64,000 nt of DNA from Fimenecus sp045595185 (GCA_045595185.1 JAZNZX010000067.1:1-64000), one strand, 5' to 3'; positions 17,775 through 26,952 are shown, counted from the first letter of the stretch. Made by a program: numbers and translations. The notes: generated by a model not told the origin, from the letters alone.

Positions 17775-18626
17775 ATGAAAGTATCTACCGAAATCGGTTC
17801 AATAGCATTACATACAGGTGAAGAAAAGGCAGTTGAGCTTGTAGCAAAAGCAGGCTTTGATGCCTGGGACTTTTCAATGTTTGAAATGTGCGAAAAGCAA
17901 AACGAAATTTTAGTCCCTAAAAACCATCCTACTACACAGAGTAATTATCTTTCATTCGCACGAAAGCTTAAGCAAATCGGTCTTGATAACGGAATTGTAT
18001 GTAATCAGGGACACGCACCATTCCCATCATCACCACAGAGCGTAGATTGGCTTAAACGAGCTATTGAGTGTGTTGCCGAAGCAGGTGGTGATATATGTAT
18101 CATTCACCCTATGAATAATGGTACACCACAAGAAAATGCAGAAATGTATTTTGACCTTCTTCCGTTTGCAAAAGAGCATAATGTGAAAATTGCAACAGAA
18201 AATATGTGGAACTGGAAAGAAAGAGCAGAACATTCATCTTTTGCGGCCTGCGCAACACCTGAAAGCTTCAATGAGCATCTTGATGCAGTGAATGACGATT
18301 ATTTTGTAGCCTGTCTTGATATAGGTCACGCAGAAATGAAGGGCAGTGACACGACAGCTCCTGAAATGATTCGTGCATTGGGTAAAAGGCTTAAGGCACT
18401 TCATATCCACGATAACGATAAGCTTCACGATTTACATCAGATTCCGTTTTCAATGAATGTTGATTTTGTCGAGATTGTAAAAGCATTAAAGGAAATTGAG
18501 TATGACGGTTACCTTACTCTTGAAGCAAGCAGGTATCTTAATGATTTCACAGAGGAAATGCTTTTTGACGGTGTAAAGAATATGTTTAATTCTGCTGAAA
18601 AGTTAAGACAAATGTTTTTGTTATAA
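17775..18626 (+). CDS. Sugar phosphate isomerase/epimerase-like TIM-barrel protein
   Basis: 283 residues of the xylose-isomerase-like/AP-endonuclease-2 superfamily. Metal-ligand segments are visible: IHPMNN, ATENMW, CLDIGHAEM, LHIHDND and TLEASRY, spaced along the barrel as usual. Members are often sugar or inositol isomerases or epimerases. The ATG at 17775 follows GAGGTG; an upstream in-frame start at 17715 lies in the promoter and is rejected. It is followed 26 nt later by a metal-dependent amidohydrolase, suggesting a two-step pathway for a small carbohydrate or ring compound. Substrate unknown. Confidence 0.8.
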   Translation: MKVSTEIGSIALHTGEEKAVELVAKAGFDAWDFSMFEMCEKQNEILVPKNHPTTQSNYLSFARKLKQIGLDNGIVCNQGHAPFPSSPQSVDWLKRAIECVAEAGGDICIIHPMNNGTPQENAEMYFDLLPFAKEHNVKIATENMWNWKERAEHSSFAACATPESFNEHLDAVNDDYFVACLDIGHAEMKGSDTTAPEMIRALGKRLKALHIHDNDKLHDLHQIPFSMNVDFVEIVKALKEIEYDGYLTLEASRYLNDFTEEMLFDGVKNMFNSAEKLRQMFLL

Positions 18627-18652
18627 TGTAAACATAAACGGAGGATAGTATT

Positions 18653-19447
18653 ATGGTCATAGATTTTCATACTCATGCATTTCACGACAGAATTGCCGAA
18701 CGGGTAATAGAATCTCTTATGGAAAGCAGTAAAGACGAGTGTAAGCCGTGTAGCGACGGTACGGTAGGTGGACTTCTCAAAAAAATGGATGAATTTGGTG
18801 TGGACATTTCTGTTGTTCAACCGATAGTCACAAATCACAAAAATACTGTATTGCAAAATAACTGGGCAAAGGAAATTACTTGTGAAAGGATTATTTCTTT
18901 CGGTAGCTTTCACCCTGAAACAGACGACTACAAAAGGGATATTGATTTTATTTGTGAACTTGGTTTGCCCGGAATAAAGTTTCATCCTGAATTTCAGAAA
19001 TTCTTTATTGATGCCCCTAAGATGCTTAAAATGTATGACTACGCTTTGAGCAAGGGACTTATAATTCTTTTCCACGCAGGGTATGACCCATCTTTTCCAC
19101 CACCAATTCACAGTAGCCCAAAGCAGTTTGCTGAGATTTCAAAGCAAATGCAAGGTGGGGTAATAGTTGCTGCACATCTTGGTGGACATAGTCAATGGGA
19201 CGATGTTGAAAAATATCTTGTAGGTACAGATGTGTATCTTGATACTTCAATGGGTATGGAGCATTATCCACATGACCAGTTTTTAAGAATAGTGAAGAAT
19301 CACGGTGCGGACAAAATTCTCTTTGGCTCCGATTCACCATGGACTAAGGCAAATGAAGAAATAGAAATACTTAATTCCTTACCACTCTCACAAGACGAAA
19401 AAGATTTGATTCTTTATAAGAACGCAAAGAGAATATTAAAAATATAA
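18653..19447 (+). CDS. Amidohydrolase-superfamily metal-dependent hydrolase
   Basis: 264 residues. The N-terminal DFHTHAF (H6 and H8) gives the HxH metal motif. FHPEF (near 110), a central AAHLGG (near 175) and GSDSPW (near 226) supply the remaining barrel-end ligands. This pattern fits the amidohydrolase-2/TIM-barrel branch (decarboxylases, lactonases). It is co-transcribed with the TIM-barrel isomerase-like gene. Reaction not determined. The start ATG follows GGAGGATAG. Confidence 0.8.
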   Translation: MVIDFHTHAFHDRIAERVIESLMESSKDECKPCSDGTVGGLLKKMDEFGVDISVVQPIVTNHKNTVLQNNWAKEITCERIISFGSFHPETDDYKRDIDFICELGLPGIKFHPEFQKFFIDAPKMLKMYDYALSKGLIILFHAGYDPSFPPPIHSSPKQFAEISKQMQGGVIVAAHLGGHSQWDDVEKYLVGTDVYLDTSMGMEHYPHDQFLRIVKNHGADKILFGSDSPWTKANEEIEILNSLPLSQDEKDLILYKNAKRILKI

Positions 19448-19451
19448 CAAA

Positions 19452-19479
19452 AAGGACTTGGATTAATTTCCAAGTCCTT
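19452..19479. terminator. Bidirectional terminator
   Basis: AAGGACTTGG (19452-19461) pairs perfectly with CCAAGTCCTT (19470-19479), loop ATTAATTT. It lies between the amidohydrolase stop (19447) and the stop of the convergent symporter gene (19487), with A-rich sequence on the left. Confidence 0.85.
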
Positions 19480-19486
19480 AAACATT

Positions 19487-21070
19487 TTATCCTAATGAAT
19501 TTGTAACACTTGTTGTAACCTTTGCGTCATAACAACTGAATTTTTCATCAATATTTTTTGGCAGAGTTTTTTGTGTAAGTAAGCTTACAATCGGTACGAG
19601 AACAAGTCCGCCGACCATTGCAAAAACACCTGAGTAAAGTGAATTTGTAAATACAAAACTGAAAACTGCAGTTTTTGGAGTGAAAAGTCCGATACTGATT
19701 AAAAGCTGAATAAATTCAAGTCCTGTACCGAAAATAAAGCTTGTAACAACAGCAGCCTTTGTAGTCTTTTTCCAGTATAAACCGTAAAGGAAAGGAGCTA
19801 AGAATGCACCTGCCAAAGCGCCCCAGGAAACGCCCATCATCTGAGCAATGAATACTGATTTTGACCAGATAGAGTCTTTAAGAATTGCGATAACAGCAGA
19901 AATTGCGATGAAGAATACAATGAATACACGAAGAATCAGGATACTCTTTTTATCGTCAACCTTTGCTTTCCTTTCAAGCTTTGGCTTGATAACATCAAGA
20001 GTAAGTGTTGATGAAGATGTGAGAACAAGTGAAGAAAGTGTTGACATCGAAGCTGAAAGAACAAGCACGATAACAAGAGCAACAATAACAGGAGCAAGGT
20101 CAGAAAGAATTGTGGGAACGACCTTGTCAAACATAACTGTGCCTGTTTCGGAAATAAAGCCACCTGCAACCATTTCCTCTTTATAGAGTCTGCCGAAACC
20201 ACCAAGGAAGTAGCATCCGCCTGCAACAACAATTGCAAATACTGTTGAAATTATAGTGCCTTTTTTGATTGAGCCTTCATCCTTGATTGAGTAGAATTTG
20301 CCAACCATCTGCGGTAATCCCCATGTACCCAAGGATGTAAGTAAAACGACAAATAAAAGAAAAATAGGATTTGGACCGAACATCGAGGTGAATTCAGCAC
20401 CGGCTTCCTGACCGAGAGAAGCAACTGCTTGTGTAAAACCACCGTTTTGCTTGAGAACTGCTGCAATTACAACAACAATACCTACAAGCATAATGATTCC
20501 TTGAATAAAGTCGTTGATAGCAGTTGCCATGTAACCGCCAAAAATAACATAAACACCTGTAAGGATAGCCATAGCAATTACAATTACAGCATAAGGAATT
20601 TCAAATACATTATTAAAGAGGGAAGACAGACCATTGTAAAGTGATGCTGTATATGGAATAAGGAAAATAAATACAATAACTGATGCTACAATTTTAAGTG
20701 CCTTTGAATCGTATCTCTTTTCAAAGAAATCAGGCATTGTTTTTGAATCAAGGTGCTGAGTCATAACTCTTGTTCTTCTGCCGAGCACTGACCAAGCAAG
20801 AAGTGAACCGATAAACGCGTTGCCGAGACCAATCCAGGTGGAAGCAATACCGAAATTCCAACCAAATTGACCTGCATAACCAACAAAGATAACTGCAGAG
20901 AAATAAGATGTACCGAAAGCAAAGGCTGTAAGCCAGGGTCCGACACTTCTGCCGCCCAAAACGAAACCGTCAACATTTGTTGAGTGCTTTCTGCAATAAA
21001 AACCGACACCTATCATAAGTGCGAAGAAACATATAAGCATTGGTATACTAATCATCATTGTTGTTGTCAT
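19487..21070 (-). CDS. Sodium:solute symporter (SSS family)
   Basis: 527 residues with about 13 hydrophobic segments. The N-terminal block GFYCRKHSTNVDGFVLGGRS, followed by a GTSYFSAVIFVGYAGQ-type segment, is the SSS hallmark. It should couple uptake of a small organic solute (an amino acid, carboxylate or similar) to sodium. The start at 21070 is chosen because AAGGAGTG precedes it. The gene is divergent from the acyl-CoA ligase/IorAB operon and shares a compact 198-nt control region with it. A role in importing an aryl acid for that operon is therefore attractive but inferred only from position. Confidence 0.85.
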   Translation of the reverse strand: MTTTMMISIPMLICFFALMIGVGFYCRKHSTNVDGFVLGGRSVGPWLTAFAFGTSYFSAVIFVGYAGQFGWNFGIASTWIGLGNAFIGSLLAWSVLGRRTRVMTQHLDSKTMPDFFEKRYDSKALKIVASVIVFIFLIPYTASLYNGLSSLFNNVFEIPYAVIVIAMAILTGVYVIFGGYMATAINDFIQGIIMLVGIVVVIAAVLKQNGGFTQAVASLGQEAGAEFTSMFGPNPIFLLFVVLLTSLGTWGLPQMVGKFYSIKDEGSIKKGTIISTVFAIVVAGGCYFLGGFGRLYKEEMVAGGFISETGTVMFDKVVPTILSDLAPVIVALVIVLVLSASMSTLSSLVLTSSSTLTLDVIKPKLERKAKVDDKKSILILRVFIVFFIAISAVIAILKDSIWSKSVFIAQMMGVSWGALAGAFLAPFLYGLYWKKTTKAAVVTSFIFGTGLEFIQLLISIGLFTPKTAVFSFVFTNSLYSGVFAMVGGLVLVPIVSLLTQKTLPKNIDEKFSCYDAKVTTSVTNSLG

Positions 21071-21099
21071 TTTAATCACTCCTTTATAAACAAAATTTC

Positions 21100-21128
21100 T
21101 TGACAAACAAGGGATAATGTGGTATATT
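21100..21128 (+). promoter_or_regulatory. Promoter of the acyl-CoA ligase/iorAB operon
   Basis: TTGACA (21100-21105), exactly 17 nt, then TATATT (21123-21128). Predicted start of RNA about 21135, giving a leader of about 134 nt to the ATG at 21269. It faces the symporter promoter on the other strand. Confidence 0.7.
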
Positions 21129-21130
21129 TG

Positions 21131-21161
21131 CTTTAACGCTTTAAAGTTTAGCACTTTAAAG
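21131..21161. promoter_or_regulatory. Candidate operator: repeated CTTTAAAG palindromes
   Basis: CTTTAAAG occurs at 21139-21146 and 21154-21161, separated by TTTAGCA, with a partial third copy (CTTTAA) at 21131-21136. The array lies just downstream of the plus-strand -10 and covers the minus-strand -10. A bound repressor could therefore close both promoters. Regulator unknown. Confidence 0.45.
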
Positions 21162-21173
21162 TAATTATGTCAA
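21145..21173 (-). promoter_or_regulatory. Promoter of the symporter gene
   Basis: On the minus strand, TTGACA (21173-21168) is followed after 17 nt by TAAACT (21150-21145), with an extended TG. The leader to the ATG at 21070 would be about 68 nt. Confidence 0.55.
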
Positions 21174-21268
21174 TGGGTAAAATGAAAAATAATTATTTTG
21201 TCGCGTCTATTGATTTTTTGTAGTAAATAAAGTAAAATAACAAAATATTGTAATTTTGGAGAAATGTT

Positions 21269-22903
21269 ATGACAATCGTACACTTACTTGAAAAAAATGC
21301 CCGCGAATTTCCAAACGATGTGGCATTGGTTGAAATCAATCCTGAACAGCCGGAGACAAGACGAATCACATGGAGTGAATTTGAACTTGTTGAACCCGGT
21401 GCAAGACGACCATATCGTCGTGAAATCACATGGAGTGTATTTGAGGAAAAAGCAAACAGATTCGCAAATATGCTTACACAGAATGGTATCGGAAAGGGTA
21501 ATAAGGTTGCAATTCTTCTTATGAACTGCATTGACTGGTTGCCTATATATTTCGGTATCCTTAAAACAGGTGCTTTGGTAGTGCCACTTAATTTCCGTTA
21601 TTCATCTGACGAAATTGATTATTGTCTTGATTTGGCTGAGGCTGATGTTCTTGTATTCGGTAACGAATTTATTGGTCGAGTTGAAACAATAGCAGAAAAA
21701 ATCAGTAAAAAATGCAAGCTTATTTATTTTGGTGCAAGCTGTCCTGCATTTGCAGACGACTATAATGAACTCGTTTCTGAATGTTCAAGCTCATTTCACG
21801 GATGTTGGCTTGAAGAATCTGATGACGCAGCAATTTACTTCTCATCAGGTACAACAGGCTTCCCAAAAGCTATTTTACATAATCACGAAAGCCTTATTTT
21901 CTCTTGTAAGGTTGAACAGGCTCATCACGGACAGACAAAGGATGACTGTTTCCTTTGTATTCCGCCACTTTATCATACAGGTGCAAAAATGCACTGGTTT
22001 GGTAGCCTTTTAAGTGGTTCAAAGGCAATTATCCTTAAGGGTACACAGTCAAGAAATATCCTCAAAGTAGCAAGTGACGAAAAATGTACTATCGTATGGC
22101 TTCTTGTTCCTTGGGCACAGGATATTCTCAATGCTATTGATAGTGGAGAAATTGATTTGAATGAATTTGATTTCTCAAACTGGAGACTTATGCATATTGG
22201 TGCACAGCCTGTACCACAGAGCCTTATCAAGCGTTGGCTTGAATATTTCCCAAATCAACAGTACGACACAAACTACGGTCTTTCAGAATCAATCGGCCCG
22301 GGTGCTGTTCATCTTGGTGTTGAAAATGTCCGTAAGGTTGGTGCAATCGGTGTGCCGGGATACGGTTGGCAGACAAAAATTATTGACCCTGACGGTAATG
22401 AAGTAGCACAAGGTGATGTTGGTGAACTTTGTCTCAAAGGTCCCGGTGTTATGACTTGCTATTATCGTGACCCTGAGGCAACTGCAGCAACACTTAAAGA
22501 CGGTTGGCTTTTGACAGGTGATATGGCTATGCTTGATGAAGAAGGCTTTATCTATCTTGTTGACCGTAAAAAGGATGTTATCATCACAGGTGGTGAAAAC
22601 CTTTATCCTGTACAGATTGAAAATTTTATGGCTTCCCACGAAAAAATCAAGGATGTGGCTGTTATCGGTCTTCCTGACCCAAGACTTGGTGAAATTGCAA
22701 CTGCAATTATCGAAATTAAAAAGGATATGACTTGTACAGAAGAAGAAATCAACGAATTCTGTAAGAGTCTTCCAAGATATAAGAGACCTCGTAAGATTAT
22801 TTTTGCAGATGTACCTCGTAATCCAACAGGTAAAATCGAAAAACCAAAACTTCGTAAAATGTACGGTGGCGAAGGCCTTGTTGACTCACAGAATAAGTCA
22901 TAA
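21269..22903 (+). CDS. AMP-forming acyl/aryl-CoA ligase (ANL superfamily)
   Basis: 544 residues. The adenylation signature YFSSGTTGFPKA is near 190-201, the A5-like YGLSES near 335, the A7-like TGDMAM near 416, and the catalytic lysine lies in NPTGKIEKPKL near 518-528. It activates a carboxylic acid with ATP and CoA; the precise acid is unknown. It is the first gene of an operon with iorA and iorB, whose product is an arylacetyl-CoA, so an aryl acid is likely. Two similar TW-S-FE blocks 20 residues apart near the N-terminus (DNA repeat at 21364 and 21424) look like a small duplication or a family insert. Confidence 0.85.
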   Translation: MTIVHLLEKNAREFPNDVALVEINPEQPETRRITWSEFELVEPGARRPYRREITWSVFEEKANRFANMLTQNGIGKGNKVAILLMNCIDWLPIYFGILKTGALVVPLNFRYSSDEIDYCLDLAEADVLVFGNEFIGRVETIAEKISKKCKLIYFGASCPAFADDYNELVSECSSSFHGCWLEESDDAAIYFSSGTTGFPKAILHNHESLIFSCKVEQAHHGQTKDDCFLCIPPLYHTGAKMHWFGSLLSGSKAIILKGTQSRNILKVASDEKCTIVWLLVPWAQDILNAIDSGEIDLNEFDFSNWRLMHIGAQPVPQSLIKRWLEYFPNQQYDTNYGLSESIGPGAVHLGVENVRKVGAIGVPGYGWQTKIIDPDGNEVAQGDVGELCLKGPGVMTCYYRDPEATAATLKDGWLLTGDMAMLDEEGFIYLVDRKKDVIITGGENLYPVQIENFMASHEKIKDVAVIGLPDPRLGEIATAIIEIKKDMTCTEEEINEFCKSLPRYKRPRKIIFADVPRNPTGKIEKPKLRKMYGGEGLVDSQNKS

Positions 22904-22928
22904 TTATATATAGAAAAGAGAAACAGAT

Positions 22929-24653
22929 ATGAAAAAATTAATGATAGGCAATCAGGCAGTCGCAGAAGGCTTGCACGATGGTGGATTAGGAGTTGTTTCA
23001 AGCTATCCGGGTACACCATCAACTGAAATTACAGAATTTTTAAGTAAATTTGACGACATTCACAGTGAATGGGCTCCAAATGAAAAGGTTGCTTGCGAAG
23101 TTGCATTCGGTTCAAGCCTTGCAGGTGCTCGTTCAGCTTGTGCTATGAAACACGTCGGTCTTAATGTGGCAGCTGACCCACTTTTTACACTTTCATATAC
23201 AGGTGTTAACGGTGGTATGGTAATCTGTGTTGCCGATGACCCTGCAATGCATTCATCACAGAATGAACAGGACTCGCGTCATTATGCTATGGCAGCAAAA
23301 GTTCCTATGCTTGAACCTTCTGATTCAATGGAAGCATATACGTTTGCTAAAAATGCTTTTGAATTGTCAGAAAAGTTTGATACACCTGTTCTTCTTCGTA
23401 TGTGTACAAGAATTGCACACAGCCAGTCAATCGTTGAAACAGGCGAAAAACAGCCTGCAATATTAAAGGATTACGAAAAGAATCCTGCTAAATACATAAT
23501 GGCACCTGCTAACGCAATCAAGCGTCATCCTTTCGTTGAAGAAAGAACAGAGGCATTACAGGAACTTGCAGAAAACTGTGAATACAATACTGTTGAAATG
23601 AACTCAGATGAAATCGGTATTATCACATCAGGTTGTTCATATCAGTATGTTAAGGAAGTAATGGGGGATAGTGCAAGTGTCCTTAAAATCGGTATGTCGT
23701 ATCCGTTACCTGTAAATCTTATTAAAGATTTTGCATCAAAGGTAAAGACTCTTTATGTTATTGAAGAGCTTGACCCATTTATCGAAAATCACGTTAAAGC
23801 ACTTGGTATAGATTGTATAGGTAAAGAAAAATTCTCAATTTTAGGTGAATTTTCACAGGCAACTATTGCAAAAGCATTTGGTAAAGAATTACCTGAAAGT
23901 GTTTCAGCTGATTCAGAAATTCCAAACAGACCACCAATGATGTGTGCAGGTTGTCCTCATAGAGGCTTGTTCTATACTCTCGCAAAGAATAAGATTACAG
24001 CCCTTGGTGACATCGGTTGTTATACTCTCGGTTCAGCACCACCACTTAATGCTCTTGATTCAACTCTTTGTATGGGTGCATCAATTTCAGGTCTTCATGG
24101 CTTTAACCTTGCAAGAGGTAAGGATGCAGAAAAGAAGAGTGTTGCTGTGATTGGTGACTCAACATTTATGCATTCAGGTATGACAGGCCTTGTAAATGTA
24201 GCTTATAATGCTACAAATTCAACTGTTATTATCGTTGATAACTCAATCACAGGTATGACAGGCCATCAGCAGAATCCAACAACAGGTTATAATATTAAGG
24301 GTGACCCGGCAGCAAAGGTTGACCTTGAAGCACTTTGTAAGGCTCTTGGTATCAATCGTGTAAGAGTTGTTGACCCATATGATCTTAAGGCTTGTAACGA
24401 TGTTGTCAAAGAAGAATTAGCAGTAGAAGAACCATCAGTAATTATTTCTCGCAGACCTTGTGTATTGCTTAAATCAGTAAAACCTCAACCACCACTTAAG
24501 GTTGATGCTGATAAATGTAAATCTTGTAAGAGATGTATGACTCTTGGCTGTCCTGCAATCAGTATGAAGGACGGAAAAGCAAAGGTTGATGCAACATTGT
24601 GCGTAGGTTGTGGAGTTTGTAAACAGCTTTGTGCATTTGATGCAATCGTGTAA
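22929..24653 (+). CDS. iorA: Indolepyruvate ferredoxin oxidoreductase, alpha subunit
   Basis: 574 residues. Domain order: an N-terminal pyrimidine-binding-type domain (SSYPGTPSTEITEF near 19-32), a domain II region, a thiamine-diphosphate domain (CAGCPHRG near 339-346, then GDIGCYTLG), and a C-terminal ferredoxin-like part with two 4Fe-4S clusters (CKSCKRCMTLGCP from about 529, then CVGCGVCKQLC). With IorB it converts arylpyruvates plus CoA to arylacetyl-CoA, CO2 and reduced ferredoxin; the reaction is reversible. It starts 25 nt after the ligase stop. Substrate range within indole-, phenyl- and 4-hydroxyphenylpyruvate is not resolved. Confidence 0.93.
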   Translation: MKKLMIGNQAVAEGLHDGGLGVVSSYPGTPSTEITEFLSKFDDIHSEWAPNEKVACEVAFGSSLAGARSACAMKHVGLNVAADPLFTLSYTGVNGGMVICVADDPAMHSSQNEQDSRHYAMAAKVPMLEPSDSMEAYTFAKNAFELSEKFDTPVLLRMCTRIAHSQSIVETGEKQPAILKDYEKNPAKYIMAPANAIKRHPFVEERTEALQELAENCEYNTVEMNSDEIGIITSGCSYQYVKEVMGDSASVLKIGMSYPLPVNLIKDFASKVKTLYVIEELDPFIENHVKALGIDCIGKEKFSILGEFSQATIAKAFGKELPESVSADSEIPNRPPMMCAGCPHRGLFYTLAKNKITALGDIGCYTLGSAPPLNALDSTLCMGASISGLHGFNLARGKDAEKKSVAVIGDSTFMHSGMTGLVNVAYNATNSTVIIVDNSITGMTGHQQNPTTGYNIKGDPAAKVDLEALCKALGINRVRVVDPYDLKACNDVVKEELAVEEPSVIISRRPCVLLKSVKPQPPLKVDADKCKSCKRCMTLGCPAISMKDGKAKVDATLCVGCGVCKQLCAFDAIV

Positions 24654-24668
24654 AGGAGGAGACTTAAA

Positions 24669-25241
24669 ATGAAAACTGTTAGTGTTATGATAGTTGGTGT
24701 TGGCGGACAGGGTAGTCTTTTAGCATCAAAATTATTAGGTCGTCTTCTTGTTGACGAAGGCTATGATGTAAAGGTAAGTGAAGTTCACGGTATGAGTCAG
24801 CGTGGTGGCTCTGTTGTAACTTATGTACGTTTTGGTGATAAGGTTTATTCACCTATTATCACAGATGGTGAAGCAGACATTATTATCTCATTCGAAAAGC
24901 TTGAAGCAGGTCGTTATGCTAAGTTCCTTAAAAAAGACGGTAAAATTGTTGTAAATACTCAACAGATTGACCCAATGCCTGTTATTATCGGTGCTGCTCA
25001 GTACCCTGAAAATGTGCTTGATGAGTTAACTGAAAAGGGAGTTAGTGTTGATGCTCTTGACGCTCTTACACTTGCTGAACAGGCCGGTTCATCAAAGGCA
25101 GTTAATATTGTTCTTATGGGTAAAGCATCAAAGTATTTCGACATTCCATATGAAAGCTGGATAACTGCAATTGAAAACACAGTTGCACCAAAATTTGTGG
25201 AAATGAATAAGAAAGCATTTGAATTGGGATATAATTCATAA
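24669..25241 (+). CDS. iorB: Indolepyruvate ferredoxin oxidoreductase, beta subunit
   Basis: 190 residues, the usual IorB length, corresponding to the gamma-domain of 2-oxoacid oxidoreductases. The GVGGQGSLLASKLLGRLL block (about 10-27) and SEVHGMSQRGGSV (about 38-50) are diagnostic. It contributes the CoA-binding side of the IorAB complex. It follows iorA by 15 nt with a strong AGGAGG ribosome binding site. The next promoter (T-box leader) starts only 25 nt after its stop. Confidence 0.93.
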   Translation: MKTVSVMIVGVGGQGSLLASKLLGRLLVDEGYDVKVSEVHGMSQRGGSVVTYVRFGDKVYSPIITDGEADIIISFEKLEAGRYAKFLKKDGKIVVNTQQIDPMPVIIGAAQYPENVLDELTEKGVSVDALDALTLAEQAGSSKAVNIVLMGKASKYFDIPYESWITAIENTVAPKFVEMNKKAFELGYNS

Positions 25242-25266
25242 TTAAAGATTTTTTTCAAAAAACTAC

Positions 25267-25295
25267 TTGACTATAAAGATTTAGTGTGCTAAAAT
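25267..25295 (+). promoter_or_regulatory. Promoter of the T-box/paaK transcript
   Basis: TTGACT (25267-25272), 17 nt, then TAAAAT (25290-25295), preceded by TGC (extended -10). RNA should start near 25302. Confidence 0.75.
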
Positions 25296-25301
25296 GCTAA
25301 A

Positions 25302-25578
25302 GTAATAAAGATGCTTGAGCGAAAATCAGTATCCGAGTAATATCATTCACAGAGAGCTGCGGTTGGTGTGATGCAGTAGTGTAAAGTCGGTGAATTCCTT
25401 TCGTTAGTCGTTGGCTGAAGGTCATTTGATTGTGTAGGTCAAACGGGTTCGACCGTTATATCGACAAGGGTGTGTTTGCACTCGGAGGCCGTTATCGTGA
25501 GGTAACGGTAAATAGAGGTGGTACCACGGGAATTTTCTCGTCCTCTGTATTCCGAATTGGAATGCAGAGGACTTTTTT
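25302..25578 (+). promoter_or_regulatory. T-box leader (tRNA-sensing riboswitch), probable Phe specifier
   Basis: The leader contains the Stem I apex (GAGAGCTGC then GGTTGGTG, 25353-25368, closed by GCAG), a Stem III-like hairpin CCGTTA/TAACGG (25489-25508) and the T-box AGAGGTGGTACCACGGG (25514-25530). The antiterminator pairs AGAGG with CCTCT and ACGGGA with TCTCGT, leaving the 7-nt bulge TGGTACC. Its TGGT reads a tRNA ending ACCA, i.e. discriminator A. The specifier after GTGAA is most likely TTC (Phe, 25395-25397). Shifting one base gives TCC (Ser), but tRNA-Ser normally has discriminator G. Uncharged tRNA should allow read-through into paaK. It occupies most of the 400-nt gap after iorB. 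Confidence 0.88.
25540..25578 (+). terminator. T-box-controlled terminator
   Basis: GTCCTCTGTATTCC pairs with GGAATGCAGAGGAC around the loop GAATT and is followed by TTTTTT. The CCTCT on its left arm is the same segment needed for the antiterminator, so the two structures exclude each other. Confidence 0.92.
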
Positions 25579-25641
25579 GTTTACTTCTGCAATCCAAAAA
25601 CCACTTATTAAAATGCATATTGCAGAAAGGACGAAATCAAA

Positions 25642-26952
25642 ATGGAAAAACGTTATTATCAGAAAGAATTTGAAACCATGCCTGTTGAAGAAATTAAGAA
25701 GCTTCAGTCAGAAAAGTTGGTAAAACAGGTAAAGCACGTTTATGAAAATGTGCCTTACTACAAAAAATTAATGGATGAAAAGGGTGTTACACCTGACGAT
25801 ATCAAAGGAATCGAGGATTTGCACAAACTTCCATTCCTTACAAAAGCAGATTTAAGAGATGCTTACCCTTACGGATTACTTGCAAAGCCACTTAATGAAT
25901 GTGTTCGTATTCATTCGACATCAGGTACAACAGGCCGTCGAGTTGTTGCATTCTATACACAGCACGATGTGGACTTGTGGGAGGACTGCTGTGCTCGTGC
26001 AATCGTAGCAGCAGGTGGTTCAAATGAAGATGTGTTACAGGTAGCATACGGTTACGGACTTTTCACAGGCGGTGCAGGTCTTCACGGTGGCGGACATAAG
26101 GTAGGTTGTCTTACACTTCCCATGTCATCAGGTAATACAGACCGCCAGATTCAGTTTATGATGGACCTCAATTCTACAATTCTCTGTTGCACGCCATCTT
26201 ATGCTGCATATATGGGAGAATCGTTGAAAGAACAGGGCTATACTCCTGACCGGATTCCTCTTAAAGCAGGTATCTTCGGGGCAGAAGCATGGACAAACGA
26301 AATGCGTCGCCAAATTGAAGAAACACTTGGAATTAAGGCTTACGATATTTACGGACTTACAGAAACATCAGGTCCCGGTGTATCTTTCGAGTGTGAAGAA
26401 CAGACAGGTATGCACATTAACGAAGACCATTTCCTTGCAGAAATTATTGACCCTGATACAGGTGAGGTTTTACCTGAAGGCAGTAAGGGTGAGCTTGTAT
26501 TCACAGCACTTGATAAAGAAGCATTCCCACTTCTTCGTTACCGTACAAGAGATATTTGTGTCCTCACTCGCGAAAAATGTTCTTGTGGCAGAACATTCAT
26601 TAAAATGGCAAAACCAATGGGCAGAAGCGACGATATGCTCATTATCCGCGGTGTCAATGTATTCCCAAGTCAGATTGAAACAGTTCTTCTCAATGAAGGT
26701 TATCAGCCAAACTATCAGATTATCATTGATAGAGTTAAGAATAACGATACATTTGATGTGCTTGTTGAAATGAATCCTGAAAAGTTCTCTGATACTGTCA
26801 GCGGTATCACAGCACAGGAAAAATCACTTGCAAATGCTATGAAAATTATGCTTGGTATCAATCCAAATGTCCGTCTTGTACCGCCAAAGAGTATTGCTCG
26901 TAGTGAAGGTAAAGCAGTTCGTGTTATTGATAAGCGTAAGCTTTATGACTAA
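25642..26952 (+). CDS. paaK: Phenylacetate-CoA ligase family (PaaK-like)
   Basis: 436 residues, the normal PaaK length. The adenylate signature HSTSGTTGRRVV lies near 90-101, DIYGLTETSGPG near 233-244, and the C-terminal ANL subdomain contains RSDDMLIIRGVNVFPSQIE near 331-349. It joins phenylacetate (or another arylacetate) to CoA using ATP, giving AMP and PPi. It sits behind a T-box leader, with iorAB upstream and a double-ACT gene 18 nt downstream. PaaK + IorAB can link arylacetate and arylpyruvate in either direction. The T-box favours a biosynthetic use under amino-acid shortage. Start ATG follows AGAAAGGA. Confidence 0.9.
   Translation: MEKRYYQKEFETMPVEEIKKLQSEKLVKQVKHVYENVPYYKKLMDEKGVTPDDIKGIEDLHKLPFLTKADLRDAYPYGLLAKPLNECVRIHSTSGTTGRRVVAFYTQHDVDLWEDCCARAIVAAGGSNEDVLQVAYGYGLFTGGAGLHGGGHKVGCLTLPMSSGNTDRQIQFMMDLNSTILCCTPSYAAYMGESLKEQGYTPDRIPLKAGIFGAEAWTNEMRRQIEETLGIKAYDIYGLTETSGPGVSFECEEQTGMHINEDHFLAEIIDPDTGEVLPEGSKGELVFTALDKEAFPLLRYRTRDICVLTREKCSCGRTFIKMAKPMGRSDDMLIIRGVNVFPSQIETVLLNEGYQPNYQIIIDRVKNNDTFDVLVEMNPEKFSDTVSGITAQEKSLANAMKIMLGINPNVRLVPPKSIARSEGKAVRVIDKRKLYD

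Noticed and set aside
25395..25398. Reading the T-box specifier as TCC (Ser)
   Set aside because: Shifting by one base would give Ser, but the TGGT bulge matches discriminator A, while bacterial tRNA-Ser normally has G. The gene context is also aromatic. It remains a weaker alternative.
25430..25723. 97-codon plus-strand frame covering the T-box
   Set aside because: It spans the T-box, terminator and the start of paaK in another frame and has no ribosome binding site. The conserved RNA explains the sequence.
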